Assembly (NCBI RefSeq): GCF_008831285.2 | Contig: NC_045138.2 | Coordinates: 19,253,934-19,317,933 of the forward strand | DNA: 64,000 nt | Reading direction: 5' to 3' | DNA from: Nymphaea colorata | Taxonomy: Eukaryota; Streptophyta; Magnoliopsida; Nymphaeales; Nymphaeaceae | Shown: piece by piece, positions 11,431 through 21,133 of the stretch | Layout: each line of letters begins with the position of its first letter | Position numbering within the stretch: the first letter of the stretch is position 1 | Position numbers and translations under genes: made by a program | Notes under the pieces: model-generated | The model's database searches: none | Told to the model about the DNA's origin: nothing | Seen by the model: the letters and a program-made list of their open reading frames with translations, nothing else

Positions 11431-11844
11431 CTATGACGTCCGACGCAGGATGGGCGTTGTTCCGGTCATCGAAATCGTCAATGTCACGAGAGCAGGGACA
11501 AGAGAAAGGGTGGAGATCAGGAGGAAGGTCTTGATCGACGTTTCCGTGAGCGCATCGGCTAGTATGACAACGAGCAGCGAGGCAATCCAGGCTATTAGGA
11601 TCCCAAGAAGGATCAGCAATACCTGGAGATCTTCCAGGAGGAAAAAGTGGGGATCCACCGGTGCAGCCGCCCAGCTTGCGAGGTCGTTTATGAGGAAGAT
11701 GCCGGCTATCATGGACATAAGCAGCAGCAGAATCGCCATCGCTGTCGCCGTCGCCGCAGCCATCGTCGCGGTCGCCGCCGCCGTCGTCGTCGCCGTCGCC
11801 GTCGTCGTCGCCGTCGCCGTCGCCAGTTCCTCGTTCTTCCCCAT
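11431..11844 (-). CDS. Small three-TM membrane protein (paralog B) with Ala/Thr-rich N-terminus
   Basis: 137 codons from the ATG at 11844 (MGKNEE...) to the stop at 11431. The open frame runs further upstream, but a TTCTGCAG acceptor-like motif sits just 5' of this ATG and the upstream part looks like UTR. Residues 8-35 are almost only Ala and Thr, encoded by a GTCGCC/GCCGTC hexanucleotide repeat (about 11740-11825). After it come three hydrophobic segments (about 36-53, 75-95 and 104-122). FLINDL, DPHFF and DALTETSIK match paralog A (2814-3269). The protein is shorter than A at the C-terminus. Family and function are unrecognised; the two copies lie in opposite orientation 8 kb apart. Confidence 0.55.
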   Translation of the reverse strand: MGKNEELATATATTTATATTTAAATATMAAATATAMAILLLLMSMIAGIFLINDLASWAAAPVDPHFFLLEDLQVLLILLGILIAWIASLLVVILADALTETSIKTFLLISTLSLVPALVTLTISMTGTTPILRRTS

Positions 11845-11934
11845 TTTCGCTGCAGAAGATATAAAGAAAACGTTTAAATTTTTTTGTTTTGAGAATCTGA
11901 AAATAATGGACAACACTCAGCCTCTCGCAGGAGG

Positions 11935-12015
11935 GTGAGCGACGGGAGGGCCGGCAAGAGGAGGGGCAGCCGCCGGCCATTTCTTTTCTGAAAATGAAAA
12001 GGGGGTTCAGGAATG
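11935..12015. repeat. GC-rich segment related to the inverted-repeat arms
   Basis: This stretch (GGCCGGCAAGAGGAGG ... TTTCTTTTCTGAAAATG ... GGGGGTTCAGGAATGGG) resembles the unit repeated twice in each arm of the large inverted repeat (for example 19845-19917 and 19967-20037). It sits just outside the 5' end of the minus-strand small membrane-protein gene. Confidence 0.5.
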
Positions 12016-12150
12016 GGATCCACTGGCTTGCGGAGGGAGTAAAATAGACGAACGGCTCACAAGTTTACCAATTAAGTAGCAGGATCGGTCAGCTTGCTTT
12101 CCGGTGCCTATACGCAGGCAAAAAGGGGACGAGAGGGAAGAGGAGAGACA

Positions 12151-12254
12151 GAGAGATTCTTCTGACACTGCCAGAAGGGAAAAGACAACGAGTGGGAAGA
12201 AGAGAGACTCCTCTGACACTCCAGAAGGGAGAAGACAACCAGTGAGAAGAAGAA
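12151..12254. repeat. About 52-bp tandem duplication, purine-rich
   Basis: Two adjacent units with the pattern AGAGA.TC.TCTGACACT.CCAGAAGGGA. The surrounding sequence is purine-rich on the plus strand. Apparent protein frames here are repeat translations, not genes. I see nothing else in 12255-13156. Confidence 0.7.
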
Positions 12255-13152
12255 GTTGTGGTGGGAAGAAAAGAAAAGGAGAAGAAGAAAAAGAAGAGGC
12301 TGCTGAACAATAAAGAGTTGCAGTCAAAGAAAGGGGGCTAGTGGGAGCGAGGTACGGTCGTTTGGTCCAGATAAATTTTTTGTTTTCTAAATGTATATTT
12401 AAATTTAAAAAAAAATTGACTTGTTTTATATAAAAATTTAAAGAAATGATATTTCGACATTAGTTAATTCAACATTCTCTATAAAAAAATTATTACCTTC
12501 AATAACAATCATTGATTTAATTTTAAATAATTATGACGGGGCTTCTGAGTACCAAGTACCTAAACGAGTAGGTTTGGCCGAGTGACAAGGCCTAGAAGAA
12601 GTCCTGCCCGATTACTGCCTTTTAAATTGAGGGAGCAATAACAGCGAAACATCACGGGTCCAGTCCATATCCAGTACCTTCCCAGCGATCGCACGTCCTG
12701 ATGAAGGCACAACGCCCAACCACGACAAGGTTTAGCGAAGACTCCCCCGACCCGTACCCGAACATCGGATTTGAATCCAGATCTGATTTTGGATCTTGTG
12801 GTGATCCCGAGCCTTTGACTCAGAAGCCACTTGTTCCCGCGGCAGAAGTCGTTCGTGCCAACAATCAGATGTCAATTTGTTTCAGTTTGTTTCCCTACCA
12901 GCCACCACAGAGATTTTCTTAGTGAGATCACAAAAAAGTAATGATTTTATTCTTCTCATCATAACAGGCAACGACTGAGGAGCATCCCAAAAGATAACTT
13001 TGAGTGTTCCAATTCATCAGTTGCCAACCATGTCCAAATCCCAAACAGATAAGAACATAGGTGAGGGACAAAGTGTCTCGCAGGCCGGTTAGATTCAGCA
13101 CGTTTTCCGACCGAGCCAAGCATCGGGCCCCGATGCTCAGGCCTAATCGCCG

Positions 13153-13156
<4 letters not shown>

Positions 13157-13203
<47 letters not shown>
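13157..13203. repeat. Poly-A tract (about 47 A)
   Basis: A homopolymer of about 47 A on the plus strand. It could be the tail of a retroposed sequence, but I found neither a recognisable body upstream nor a target duplication. The length is also uncertain in any assembly. Confidence 0.8.
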
Positions 13204-13204
<1 letters not shown>

Positions 13205-13656
13205 AGGACTGCTATCAATCGTATCCGCCTTGCCATCTTGTTAAAGATACGGAGCTTTGTTTTGTGATGCCGACAATGGTTGAGGTCGGATGAGGGGTTG
13301 ATGTAACATAATCATGGGCAACCACAAGAATTGGGAGCTCATAAGTATCTTTAGAGATAGTGATACTCAACTCTTGCTAACACGCATAATATTGCACTTC
13401 AATCATGTCCAACAGCAACTTGGAAAGCAATAATATTGTTCAAGGGGAACATTTTAGTGGACAAAAGAGAGATACTAATCAAAGGCTCAATCATGCATTT
13501 GCATCTATCTAGAGATCTAGTTGCCTGTGTCTTTAGTGCAGAAACCAGGGGCGAAGCTAGCATTTTCTTCAAGCCAGGCCCACGGTCCCCTCCCTCCGCC
13601 TCCCCTCCACCCCAGGTCGAAACCATGATTTGAAAGCAAGAACTGTGTGGGGAGTT

Positions 13657-13661
13657 AGGTC
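13657..13661. repeat. TE1 target-site duplication, left copy
   Basis: AGGTC immediately before the TE1 LTR. It is identical to 19021-19025, and the uninterrupted site is visible in the right arm near 37121-37135. Confidence 0.9.
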
Positions 13662-14185
13662 TGTTGGCGTTCTCCCGCGATTCACACTCAATCTCCTCTC
13701 TTTTGGTAATGGCAAAATGAAGAGAGGGGACCGTAGACTGCACACACCAACGAGGGAAAGGAGAGGGAGCAGCAGTACTCGGGCAGAGAGAGAAGCAAGC
13801 TGCGTCTAGGGCAGCGTGAGAGAGAGTCAAGGACGGCAGGAGAGAGAGAATAAAGAACGAGAGAGGGAGGGAGAGAAAGAAGGAAACTTTCTTCTCCTCT
13901 TTTGGCGTTAACTTCTCAATAACTCATTTCAGTAAAAAGAAAGCTAACATTTAAAGAAAATAATAAAAAAAACTGATAAACTTAACGAGTAAGTTTAGCA
14001 ACTAGTAGATCGTGCTTTCTCACGATCCCTCCGCTTCAACTTTTTCAGCTTCCGCCATTTTCTCCACTCCTTATTAACTGCCCACTATTTGAAACCGCAC
14101 ACACTTTCTCTTGTTTCCACTTTTCACTCCTTCACGCACTCACGCTTTTCCCACGAGCTCCTCCACTTCAGGAGTTAGAGCAACA
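13662..14185 (-). repeat. TE1 3' LTR
   Basis: Starts TGTTGGCG and ends GAGCAACA on the plus strand, and matches 18494-19020. On the element's own strand this is the downstream LTR. Confidence 0.95.
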
Positions 14186-14199
14186 ATCTCCCCCCTAAT
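14186..14199 (-). other. TE1 polypurine tract
   Basis: On the minus strand the sequence abutting the 3' LTR is ATTAGGGGGGAGAT, a purine-rich plus-strand priming site. Confidence 0.8.
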
Positions 14200-17100
14200 C
14201 CTGATGTGGCCCGAGCTCTCGAACACCAAGTACGTGTCGCATTGTTGCCAACTTTGCCGTTGGTAATGCTTTTGTCATAAGATCCGCTCGTTGTTCATCT
14301 GTGCGTACAAAATCCACAATAATATGTCCTCTTTCGACACATTCCCGAATGAAATGGAACTTTGTATCAATGTGTTTACTACGTCCATGAAAAACTGGGT
14401 TCTTCATCAGTGCGATTGCGGACTTGTTGTCCACATACAACTTTACCACTTGCGGCTCTCTCCCAATCAGTTCGTCCAAGAGTCCTCTAAGCCAAAGTGC
14501 TTGACATGCCGCCGCAGTTGCTGCCATGAACTCAGCCTCGCATGAAGACAGAGCAACGGTCTTCTGCTTTTGCGAGTTCCATGAGACTAGGCTTTCATTT
14601 ACATAGAATGCCATGCCTCCGATGCTTTTTCGATCATCGACGTCGCCCGCCAGGTCACTATCCGTGAACCCGACAATCACTTCTTCTCCTTTTCCTCTGG
14701 TGTATACAAGACCGAAGTTGATTGTGCCTTTTAAATAACGCAAAATCTGCTTCACTGCTTTGTGGTGCATCACTGTCGGTCTCTCCATGAATCTACTAGC
14801 TACACCGACAGCATACAAAAGATCTGGCCTTGTGTGGACAAGATACCTTAGACATCCGATGAATCGTCGATACTCAGTTGCATCCACCGGTTGTCCTTCG
14901 GGATCCTTGTTCAACTGTGACCTTGGTTCCATAGGAATTTTAGTAGGATTGCAATCAAACATGCCAAATTGAATTAGTACCTTTTTGGCATAGGTTGCTT
15001 GTTTGATCCAGATACCGTCTTCACCTTGTTCCACCTCAATCCCAAGGTAATAGGTGAGCAGGCCGAGGTCGCTCATCTCGAACTCAGCCATCATCTGCTG
15101 CTTGAATGATGCGATTGCCTCCGAATCCTCCCCTGTTACAATTAGATCATCAACATAAACTTCGACGATGATACCAGTGCGGTCTTTTCCCCTCGTATAC
15201 ATGGCTTGTTCAAGCGCGCACTTTGAGAACCCAAGGTGCTTCAGGCTTCTATCCAGCTGCGTGTTCCAAACACGAGGTGCTTGTCGGAGGCCGTACAATG
15301 CCTTGCTTAGTTTGAGCACCATATGCTCCTTGTTCTTCACCGTGAAACCTTCTGGCTGAGTTACATAGACCTCCTCCTCAAGTTCGCCATTGAGGAATGC
15401 TGATTTGACGTCGAGGTGATGAACTTGCCACCCACGGTTGGCTGCGACGGCAAGGATGACTCGCACTGTGTCGAGCCTGTCGACTGGCGCAAACACCTCA
15501 TCGAAGTCGATCCCTTGTCGTTGAACATAGCCTTTTGCGACTAATCTGGCCTTGTGCTTGATCACCTCTCCGTCTGAGTTTTTCTTTAATTTGAACACTC
15601 ATTTGAGTCTGATTGCTTTGGTTCCAACCGGTAGGGTTGTCAGCGTCCAGGTCGAATTTTTTTCAATGGACTCAATCTCCTTGGCCATCGCATCCACCCA
15701 TGCCGGTTGGCCCATTGCCTCTTGGTAACACGATGGCTCCTCTATTGCCGCAAGCATGGCCTCTTCTTCGACGTCTTCAACATCGAGCTCGACATGCCGA
15801 GCGTCTCGCATGATATCATCTATATGTCTATACCGAACGGGTCCGTCATTACTGTCCTTCATCTCCGAGGTTGCGGCAGTTTCATCCGCCAGCAATCTCC
15901 GAGCCGGCGTCACCACCGGCGTTGCTTCGCCACCCATCGATGTCGATGAAGAAGTAGGGTAGCCTAGATCCATGGATAGCGACCTTCCTGCTTGTTCGCT
16001 TGCAACTGAGTTGTCCACTTTTGATTCATCCTCAATAGTGAAATTCGACGAATCACTGCCTCCTGCATCCATGTTCCAACTCCACTTTAATTTTTCTTCA
16101 AATTTAATCACGACTTACATGGATTCTCCCACGCCGCAGAACGAATAATCTGTGTGCCTTGCAGCCATCCTCGACGCCGAGATACACCATTGGCTGGCTG
16201 CGATCATCAAGCTTCTTGAGGTGTGGTGTTGTCACCATGGCATGCGCTGTGCAGCCGAACAATCGAAGATGTGCAAGATCCGGCTTCCTATGACTCCAAG
16301 CTTCATACGGGGTGCGCTCGCCCATGGCCTTCGTAGGCAAGCGGTTCAGCAAGTAAACTGCGTGTCGTACCGCCTCCCCCCAAAATCTTCTCAGCATGCT
16401 CATGCTCTTGAGGAGAGATCTTGCCATCGCCATCACCGTCCTGTTCCTCATCTCCACCACACCGTTTTGTTGTGGTGAGTATGACGCAGTGAGGTGTCGC
16501 ACAATGCCCGCCTGTTCACACACATTGGCGAACTCAAGAGAGAGGAACTCGCCTCCACGATCGGTCCGAAGCGTCTTGACGCGATGCCCGCACGCGTTCT
16601 CAGCCAACGGCTTGATCTTCATAAACGCCGAGCATGCCTGGTCTTTTGTTCTGATCACGCACAACCACATCCAACGAGTGAAGTCATCAACTATTAGTAA
16701 GAAATAGCTATTACCGGCAGGGGTGGGTGGCGTGATCGGGCCGCAAAGATTAGCGTGCAAGAGTTCGAGTGGCTCCTTCGCTCGATAGATGGCTGCCGAC
16801 GGGAACGACTGTCTCGTCTGCTTCGCCACCAAACACTCCCGGCATAACTGAGCGGGATGAGAGATAGGCGGTACCCCGGTTGCCATCTTCTTGTTTACAA
16901 GCATCTTCAATGCTTGAAAGTTGACGTGGCCGAGACGAGCATGCCACAACCATGCCGGATCCTCGAAGTTTGCCAAGAGACACACTGGCCTTGCAATCTG
17001 CAGCTCGATGCGATAGAGACGATTTGGCGTGCGTCTCACCTTCATGATCAACTGCCCTGGATTTTTGACAAATACCTCTAGTTTGTCTTCATCCATAACC

Positions 17101-18470
17101 ACCTTGTGGCCCACCTCAGTGAGTTGCCCGAGACTCACGATGTTGCTGCGAAGCTTTGGAATATAATATACTTTCTGGAGCAGCCATTGATCATCATTTT
17201 TGCATTTAAAAAGAATTGAACTCTTACCCATGATCTGCACCGATGAGCCGTCGCCGAACTTCACATTGCCGGTGATTGCCTCGTTCAACTCCCGAAACTT
17301 GACCTTGTCTCCGGTCATGTGGTTGTTGGCACCGTTATCCAGGTACCAGGTGTCGGTAGTTTCCTTACCGTGCTCGGTCCCGTGCAGTTCAGGCCATACT
17401 TGCTCTTCATTCAGCAGGACGGCTTCCTGTCGTTCCTGCCATTCTTGTTTCTCAGGTGCAGCGGGCATTGCTTCTTCCAACTCTGCAAGCAACAGAGTTG
17501 GTTCGGTGTCGTCAGTTTGTGTGAGATGCGCCTCTTCCTTCTTTTTGGGAGCCTTGCACCGGTCCGCATAATGCCCCAATTCGTTGCAATTGAAGCAACG
17601 GATGTGACTCCTGTCACGACCATCGCCTCCAGAGCCACTTGCTCTGTCCTTCAGTGGGAAGTCGCCTCGTCCACCTCTCCCGCGCCCTCTATCGCGCCCG
17701 CGACCACCCCGGCTGCGAACTCCTCCTTCCCTGTGACCCGTCTCCCTTCGGGTCGACGACGGGTCGCTGCCGCTTCTCTTCTGCCGTGCCTCCCACTCAG
17801 CCTGAGTGAGAAGCAGTTGTGCGTCGCCGTTGCCACCGGTACCGAATGCTCGGGGACAAGAGCGTTCTTCATACGTCTTGAGTCGTCCCACAGCCTCTTC
17901 AAACAACATTGTGTCGAGGTCGCAAAACTGCTCTATGCCCGCGATTACGCTAAGAAACCGATTTGGAACGGTGTCAAATAGCTTCTTGACTAAGGCAGCA
18001 TCACTCAGGGTTCCCCCTAAGTTGGCATACCTGACGGACATTCCAGTGAGCCTGCCCGCATATTGATCCAAGGACTCTCCTTCCTGCATCCTCATGGCGT
18101 CAAAGTCACTCTTCAACGTCTGCAGGCGTGCATTCCTCACGCGATCTGCCCCGACAAACCTCGTCTTGAGGCAATCCCAAACCTCCTTCGCTGTCGCCTT
18201 CTTCGCCACTTGCATTAGGAGATCTTCTGGGAGGGCTTGGAGAAGATGCGACCTCGCCTTCTTGTCCTTCCTCGTGTCGACAGCCACACCGGCCGTCGGC
18301 TCGACTGCCTCCCAAACACCTTGATCTTCCATCATGGCCTGGACCCTAATCACCCAACCGGTGTAGTTGGTCGCCGTGAGCAGCGGATATTGGAACGTCC
18401 CGCTGGCAATCTCCCGCGCTGCCTCGTTTGTGATGATCGACATCGGCTTGAATCGAGGGAGCTTTGGCAT
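14195..18470 (-). pseudogene. TE1 gag-pol polyprotein, disrupted
   Basis: The likely start is the ATG at 18470 (MPKLPRFKP). Domains in order: gag of the DUF4219/UBN2 type; zinc knuckle CFNCNELGHYADRC; protease with LDNGA where copia proteases usually have D(S/T)GA; GAG-pre-integrase; and integrase core. In the core the expected first catalytic Asp is Asn (LLHANLCGP), while TDRGGE and NGVVE are kept. The frame breaks at about 16104-16111, where a short deletion after HVSRD shifts frame. It breaks again at 15599-15601, where TGA replaces the conserved Trp before VFKLKK. The RT keeps YVDD, and the RNase H keeps DSD...SSCEAE and VDNKSA. The product cannot be active without suppression of several lesions. 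Confidence 0.95.
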
Positions 18471-18479
18471 ACAACCTTG

Positions 18480-18491
18480 GCTTTGATACCA
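18480..18491 (-). other. TE1 primer-binding site (initiator tRNA-Met type)
   Basis: The minus strand reads TGGTATCAAAGC two bases after the 5' LTR. It is close to the TGGTATCAGAGC commonly found in plant copia elements. Confidence 0.85.
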
Positions 18492-18493
18492 AA

Positions 18494-19020
18494 TGTTGGC
18501 GTTGTCCCGCGATTCACACTCAATCTCCTCTCTTTTGGTAATGGCAAAATGAAAAATGAAGAGAGGGGACCGTAGACTGCAACACACCAACGAGGGAAAG
18601 TGCAGAGAGAGGGAGCAGCAGTACTCCGGCAGAGAGAGAAGCAAGCTGCGTCTAGGGCAGCGTGAGAGAGAGTCAAGGACCGCAGGAGAGAGAATAAAGA
18701 GCGAGAGAGGGAGGGAGAGAAAGAAGGAAACTTTCTTCTCCTCTTTTGGCGTTAACTTCTCAACAACTCATTTGAGTAAAAAGAAAGCTAACATTTAAAG
18801 AAAATAATAAAAAAAATTGATAAACTTAACGAGTAAGTTTAGCAACTCGTAGATCGACGATTCCTCAGCTTCAACTCTTTCAGCTTCCGCCATTTTCTCC
18901 ACTCCTTATTAACTGCCCACGATTTAAAACCACACACACTTTCTCTTGTTTTCACTTTTCACTCCTTCACCCACTCACGCTTTTCCCACGAGCTCCTCCA
19001 CTTCAGGAGTTAGAGCAACA
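18494..19020 (-). repeat. TE1 5' LTR
   Basis: 527 bp, ends TGTTGGCG/GAGCAACA on the plus strand, partner of 13662-14185. It is followed by the right target duplication AGGTC at 19021-19025. Confidence 0.95.
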
Positions 19021-19844
19021 AGGTCGTTTTCCATTTCGCACCCAGTTTGGTAGCTTATCGATTCATCTCATCAATTCTATCATCCACCACTTAATTTGTT
19101 TCTCAATGTTACATGTGAAAACCAAGTTCAGTTTTGACTCACACCATGATCAGTATCGATTATCAAAATGGTTGTCTGGTTGATCACAAGATCACGCGGT
19201 CTCTGTCTCTCTGGAGCAGTACCAATCGCGATCGATCAACTCATCAGACTTTCATGCCGCATCAACTTGGTGACATTTCGAAAACACCCACAGCCAAAGT
19301 GAACTGAGACTATCAGAATGATACTTGTGAGATTGTTAACTTTCATCTTGGGTATCTTTCGCTCAGGCTTCTTCATTTAGAACATCATCGTCTCTGGCTT
19401 CTCCGTCCAGAAGCTGCCCAAGTCCACCGTTTTGGGGCATATGATATGAATGTTTAGGTATCATTGTATGGTAGGCCAGAATTCTGAAGGAACAGAGGTT
19501 GAATTTCGCCGAGTCCTGAAAGTTTGTACTAGATAATTTTTGTACTTCACTTGGTTACGCCTAACTTCATACACATGGCTTCGTTTCATCTCATTTGACA
19601 GCATTGCTTCCTACCAACTTAATTACAATCCAATATTTTCTTCCACAATTAGTGGTCTCGGTAGGCTTAAAAGTTTGATCTGATCAAGTCTTCCTGGAAT
19701 CAGAGCCGAGCCTTTACTCGGCTACCCTGAGCCGTCCACGTGGATGGCCATTTTTTTTTAATAGTTCAAGAAACAAAGCGTCCGGAGGAGGAGGAGGGCT
19801 CCTCCCTCGGCGGTCTCCCCGCTAGCTGCGGAGCGACAGCCCCG

Positions 19845-20037
19845 CCGGCGAGAGGAGGCGCCGCCGCCGGCCCTTCCTTTTCTGAGAAATGGGAAGGGAG
19901 TTCAGGGGTGGGCCACCGGCGGCCTCCCCCGATCTCGCCGGAGGGCCGGCGGTGAGGGACCGCCCGCCGGCGAGATGAGGGCCTCCGCCGGCCCGTCCTT
20001 TTGTGAGAAATGGGAAGGGGGTTCAGAGGTGGGCCTC
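19845..20037. repeat. Two-copy GC-rich repeat inside the left arm
   Basis: Two units (about 19845-19917 and 19967-20037) share CCGGCGAGA.GAGG, GCCGGCCC.TCCTTTT.TGAGAAATGGGAAGGG and GTTCAG.GGTGGGCC. The same pair occurs inverted in the right arm, and a related single unit lies at 11935-12015. Confidence 0.7.
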
Positions 20038-20749
20038 CTTCGGCTTTCCTGTCTCCAACCCGTTCGCCGCTGGGGCGGAATCCGGTGGTGGAGATAGTAT
20101 TTGTTAGATTACTGAATTATAATACTATATATATATCCTATTGCTAAAAGTGGTTCCCAACAAGAAATCTTGCAACAAAGAAAAAATCTAATTTACTCAA
20201 TGACAAACAATTATAATTGATCAACTTTAACTTTAATAGTTAATTTAAAAAGGCAAAAAAAAAAAACTCGCCCTTTGGGGTGAAGGAACATCCTACAAAG
20301 AGGCCCTAACCTCATACTCCATGGCTCAATATATCATATATTAGTGTAATGTTTCTTCATCATTGGCATAGACCAGTTTGCACTGTAGTGTTGTCATATC
20401 ATTAAATGGTATTCTCGATGTCAGTATATTTAATTTGGATAGGATGTTTAATTAAAAGATTCAAATTTGAATATATATAAATATCTAATTTGATTTAGTT
20501 TTTAAAAGATATTTTATATCAAATGATTTTACATTTTAAAAATCGGTCAGATTCTCAGTGATTCCGACACAGTGATTCGCACCTTGTTTTTCAAATGAAC
20601 CAAAGGGTTTCCACTTTTCTCTGTTTGAACCATCCCCGGTGGTCATTCGGGCGTAACGAGTGGCTGTTAAGTCAGGGATTTCACGAGTGGAGCCATAACC
20701 GTCCGATCGATAACGATCGATCGGCTTAGATTTTAAAATAGAAAACGGA

Positions 20750-20937
20750 AAGAGAAGGAGAGGGGGTCTCCATCTCGTCGCTCATTTCCCCTACTTCACT
20801 CTCTCTCCTCCCTCACGCTCTTCACCCCTTTTCCCAATTCTCAGCACTCTCTTCTGATGCACTCTCTATTGATGGAGGCCACAGCTGTCAGCAACCATTT
20901 CCGACCAAGAAAACGGTGATCGCGACGAATTTACAGG
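20750..20937 (+). promoter_or_regulatory. Candidate inward-facing 5'UTR exon in the left arm
   Basis: Pyrimidine-rich leader-like sequence (CACTCTCTCTCCTCCC...), then ATGGAGGCCACAG opening a 15-codon frame, then ACAG/GTATGCC, a good plant splice donor, followed by a CT-rich intron-like run. The same arrangement exists in the right arm reading the opposite way. This suggests that each arm could start a transcript heading into the spacer. Inference only; no transcript evidence. Confidence 0.3.
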
Positions 20938-21133
20938 TATGCCTCTTCCCTTCTCTCTCTCTCTCTCTAGTTTTGCTTGCACCATTTGATGTGTCATGAC
21001 TGATTCCCTTTATTTTCTTGTTTATTCGAATCTCTCTCTATCTCGTAAATGGTGCTATTGATTCACTGGCATTGAAAATTTAGTAGTGAGGCCTCCAAAT
21101 TGAGGTTTATCAGAGTGGTCTCTAGTTAATTAG

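Larger units (their letters stand above)
13662..19020 (-). mobile_element. TE1: full-length Ty1/copia LTR retrotransposon
   Basis: A 5.36-kb element on the minus strand with LTRs of 524 and 527 bp, a TG...CA terminus and a 5-bp target duplication (AGGTC). It has an initiator tRNA-Met-type primer-binding site, a polypurine tract, and one gag-pol region with the copia domain order gag, protease, integrase, RT, RNase H. The LTRs differ at about 17 positions plus small indels by eye, so the element is not recent. Its coding region is broken by a frameshift and a nonsense codon. The insertion lies inside the left arm of the large inverted repeat. Confidence 0.95.
13547..21133. repeat. Left arm of a large inverted repeat, interrupted by TE1
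   Basis: After removing TE1 and one target-site copy, the arm is about 2.22 kb and matches the reverse complement of 35022-37229 over its whole length. The outer end starts AGGGGCGAAGCTAG; the inner end stops after CTCTAGTTAATTA. Near the inner end I count 4 mismatches in 193 bp. The arm contains a GC-rich block (about 19690-20100) with an internal two-copy repeat and an A-rich stretch. It also carries promoter/5'UTR-like sequence at 20750-20937, which ends in a donor-like ACAG/GTATGC. It encodes no protein of note beyond a 15-codon frame at about 20872. It may be a terminal repeat of a large DNA transposon or an inverted pair of elements. Confidence 0.85.

Noticed and set aside
11647-11877. 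Arg-rich plus-strand frame opposite the small membrane-protein gene
   Set aside because: It is the complement of the Ala/Thr hexanucleotide repeat; the minus-strand frame has membrane segments and a paralog, this one has neither.
11372-11980. 202-residue Asp/Gly-rich minus-strand frame
   Set aside because: A third reading of the same hexanucleotide repeat, with no domain and no conservation with the paralog.
13061-13267. Poly-lysine/poly-phenylalanine frames
   Set aside because: They are translations of a 47-base poly-A tract on either strand, not proteins.
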